A model generated the notes under the pieces. It was given only the letters and a program-made list of their open reading frames with translations, was not told the origin of the DNA and searched no databases. A stretch of 24,870 nucleotides of DNA. It comes from Anaerolineaceae bacterium. GTDB taxonomy: Bacteria > Chloroflexota > Anaerolineae > Anaerolineales > Anaerolineaceae. The DNA lies in assembly GCA_003524305.1 (NCBI GenBank), contig DQHW01000027.1:378-25247 (forward strand), given 5' to 3'. A program made the translations under genes and the position numbers. The number at the start of each line of letters is the position of its first letter. Position 1 is the first letter of the stretch. This document shows positions 23,289 through 24,870 of this stretch, one piece after another.

Positions 23289-23831
23289 TTAAGCCATCTT
23301 GAATTCGATGGGAAGTTCATAATTTTGATTCTCAACCATGTTGTTGATCAAGGTTGAGGTTCCGCGCTCCATGGCGATGATGCCGGTACGTACCATTTCG
23401 ATGATGCCGTAAGGGCGCAGAACATCCACAAAACCGTCAATTTTTTCTTCATCACCGGTGATCTCAATGATCAACGAATTGCTGGTCACATCCACCACAC
23501 GGGCACGGAAGACTTCAGCCAATTGCATGATGGCAGCTCGGTTCTCAGGCGTGGCTGTGATCTTTACCATTGCCAGGTCGCGGTTCACATGAGGCTGATA
23601 AGTGAGGTCTTCGACCTGCAAAACGTTGATCAATTTGTACATGTAAGGCATGATGCGCACGACATCTGTCTTGTCACTATCCACCACGATGGTGATACGT
23701 GATATACCTTCCTGGTGGGTACGCCCTACCGTCAGGGATTCAATGTTGAATGTTCGGCGTCGAAAGACTGAGACGACTCTGTTCAGCACACCCGGTTTAT
23801 CTTCAACTAAAGCTACAAATGTATGTCGCAT
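23289..23831 (-). CDS. ilvN: Acetolactate synthase small (regulatory) subunit
   Basis: 180 residues. It binds valine and activates the IlvB catalytic subunit. An ACT domain spans about 2-75 (VALVEDKPGVLNRVVSVFRRR, NIESLTVGRT), followed by the C-terminal ALS_ss_C domain with HVNRDLAMVKI and GDEEKIDGFVDVLRPYGIIEMVRTG. Length and order are those of the long bacterial subunit. GGAGG lies 4 nt before the ATG, 31 nt after the ilvB stop. Valine feedback is expected from the family. Confidence 0.95.
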   Translation of the reverse strand: MRHTFVALVEDKPGVLNRVVSVFRRRTFNIESLTVGRTHQEGISRITIVVDSDKTDVVRIMPYMYKLINVLQVEDLTYQPHVNRDLAMVKITATPENRAAIMQLAEVFRARVVDVTSNSLIIEITGDEEKIDGFVDVLRPYGIIEMVRTGIIAMERGTSTLINNMVENQNYELPIEFKMA

Positions 23832-23862
23832 GATTCCTCCAAATCTCGATAATCAATAAAAA

Positions 23863-24870
23863 TTAGGATTCCTGAATCACGGACTCAGGTAATGGACGGC
23901 GGATCATGGCATCAATGGCTGCGCCAGTGGGTACCATTGGATAAACACTATCCTCTTTTTCAACCTTGAAATCAATCAGAACTGTTCCAGGGTTCTTTCG
24001 GGCTGCCTCGATGGCATCAATCACCTGGTCTCGACTGTCGACATGCAGACCGGTTAAGCCGTGAGCTTCGGCGATCTTGACGAAATCGGGGCCTTTCATG
24101 GGGGTGGCGGAATAACGTTTGTCATAGAAGAATTCCTGCCACTGCCGCACCATGCCAAGGTAGCCGTTGTTTAAAATGGCGATATTTACTTTGATACCTT
24201 CCTGGGCGATGGTTGAGAGTTCAGACATGGTCATTTGAATACCGCCGTCGCCGGCGATGACCCAAACTTCCTGGTCGGGCATGGCAAATTTGGCGCCAAT
24301 GCCGCCGGGCAAACCAAAACCCATGGTGCCCAAGCCACCTGAAGTGATGGAGGTATTGGGTTTATCATGGCGATAGTATTGGGCCGTCCACATTTGGTTT
24401 TGACCAACATCAGAAACGATAATAGCTTCACCCTTGGTCACTTGCCACAAGGCATTGATCACATGTGCGGCATATAAATGACCATTATCAGGCAGGTTCT
24501 TTATATCCCTTACAGCGCTGTGACCTCTCAATGTATTGATTTCATCCAACCATTCAGTATGGTCCACGGTTTTGATGGAGGGCAGCATTTTTTGCAGGGT
24601 TTCTTTCAAATCGCCGACCAATGCAATATCCACCTGGACGTTTTTATTGATTTCAGAGGGATCGATCTCTATATGTATCTTTTTTGCATTGGGTGCATAA
24701 TGACTGATCTTGCCGGTGACACGGTCGTCAAAGCGCATTCCAAAAGCCAGTAATAGATCCGCTTCTTGAATAGCTTTGTTGACCCAAGCCTCACCATGCA
24801 TCCCCATCATTCCCAATGAGAGTGAGTGAGAGCCGGGGAAGGCGCCCAAGCCTAACAAAGTGTCTGCAAC
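23863..24870 (-). CDS. ilvB: Acetolactate synthase large (catalytic) subunit, N-terminal part outside window
   Basis: The last 335 codons are present; the frame is open to the end of the window (codons VADTLLGLGAFPGSH), so the gene continues beyond 24870. IlvB joins two pyruvates, or pyruvate and ketobutyrate, using ThDP, Mg2+ and FAD. Visible are LGLGAFPGSHSLSLGMMGMHG, FGMRFDDRVTGK in the FAD domain, and the ThDP motif GDGGIQM ... NNGYLGMVRQWQEFFY. The C-terminus MVPTGAAIDAMI is typical. It heads the visible branched-chain block; promoter and any leader lie outside. An apparent TTG start at 24858 is an artefact of the window edge. Confidence 0.95.
   Translation of the reverse strand, partial: VADTLLGLGAFPGSHSLSLGMMGMHGEAWVNKAIQEADLLLAFGMRFDDRVTGKISHYAPNAKKIHIEIDPSEINKNVQVDIALVGDLKETLQKMLPSIKTVDHTEWLDEINTLRGHSAVRDIKNLPDNGHLYAAHVINALWQVTKGEAIIVSDVGQNQMWTAQYYRHDKPNTSITSGGLGTMGFGLPGGIGAKFAMPDQEVWVIAGDGGIQMTMSELSTIAQEGIKVNIAILNNGYLGMVRQWQEFFYDKRYSATPMKGPDFVKIAEAHGLTGLHVDSRDQVIDAIEAARKNPGTVLIDFKVEKEDSVYPMVPTGAAIDAMIRRPLPESVIQES

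Noticed and set aside
24856..24858. TTG as the start of ilvB
   Set aside because: The frame stays open to the window end with conserved residues before it, so the gene is cut by the window rather than starting here.

Overview
The window is a dense, almost wholly co-directional block of biosynthetic genes on the minus strand, so transcription runs from high to low coordinates. It encodes branched-chain amino acid synthesis (about 14.7-24.9 kb), then the shikimate, chorismate, phenylalanine and tyrosine pathway (about 5.9-14.7 kb), then de novo purine synthesis (1-5.7 kb). Both ends cut through genes: purC at base 1 and ilvB at base 24870. I found no mobile element, rRNA, tRNA, CRISPR array or phage gene. 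No gene-free stretch exceeds 300 bases; the two largest gaps (4087-4345 and 14449-14694) are described below.

Organism: a bacterium of moderate G+C with compact operons and strong Shine-Dalgarno sites. A shikimate kinase-dehydroquinate synthase fusion, a PurL carrying two PurS-like domains, citramalate synthase beside leuA, a fungal-like ketol-acid reductoisomerase and a eukaryote-like adenylosuccinate lyase together suggest a deep-branching, perhaps anaerobic lineage. Chloroflexota (Anaerolineae-like) is my best guess, but this is inference from gene style and not proven. The aro gene order also resembles, from memory, that of Thermotoga.

Branched-chain block, in transcription order: ilvB (partial), ilvN, ilvC, leuA, a 62-codon unknown small gene, leuC, leuD, cimA, leuB, ilvE. 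It makes leucine from ketoisovalerate (LeuA, LeuCD, LeuB), feeds isoleucine by the pyruvate/citramalate route (CimA, with LeuCD and LeuB shared), and finishes by transamination (IlvE). ilvD is not in the window.

Aromatic block: aroF, aroH, tyrA, aroA, aroE, aroC, aroKB, aroQ, pheA. These cover all seven shikimate steps plus chorismate mutase, prephenate dehydrogenase and prephenate dehydratase. Most junctions overlap or lie within 20 nt. In front of aroF, in the 246-nt gap after ilvE, sits the most striking element of the window: a near-consensus promoter, a 27-codon leader peptide in which 9 of 13 consecutive residues are Phe or Tyr, alternative RNA pairings, and an intrinsic terminator ending just before the aroF ribosome-binding site. 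This is a ribosome-mediated Phe/Tyr attenuator controlling a nine-gene operon.

Purine block: purB stands apart with its own candidate promoter, whose -10 box lies inside a long inverted repeat. A 259-nt gap with two palindromes then precedes a tight purL-purQ-purC operon.
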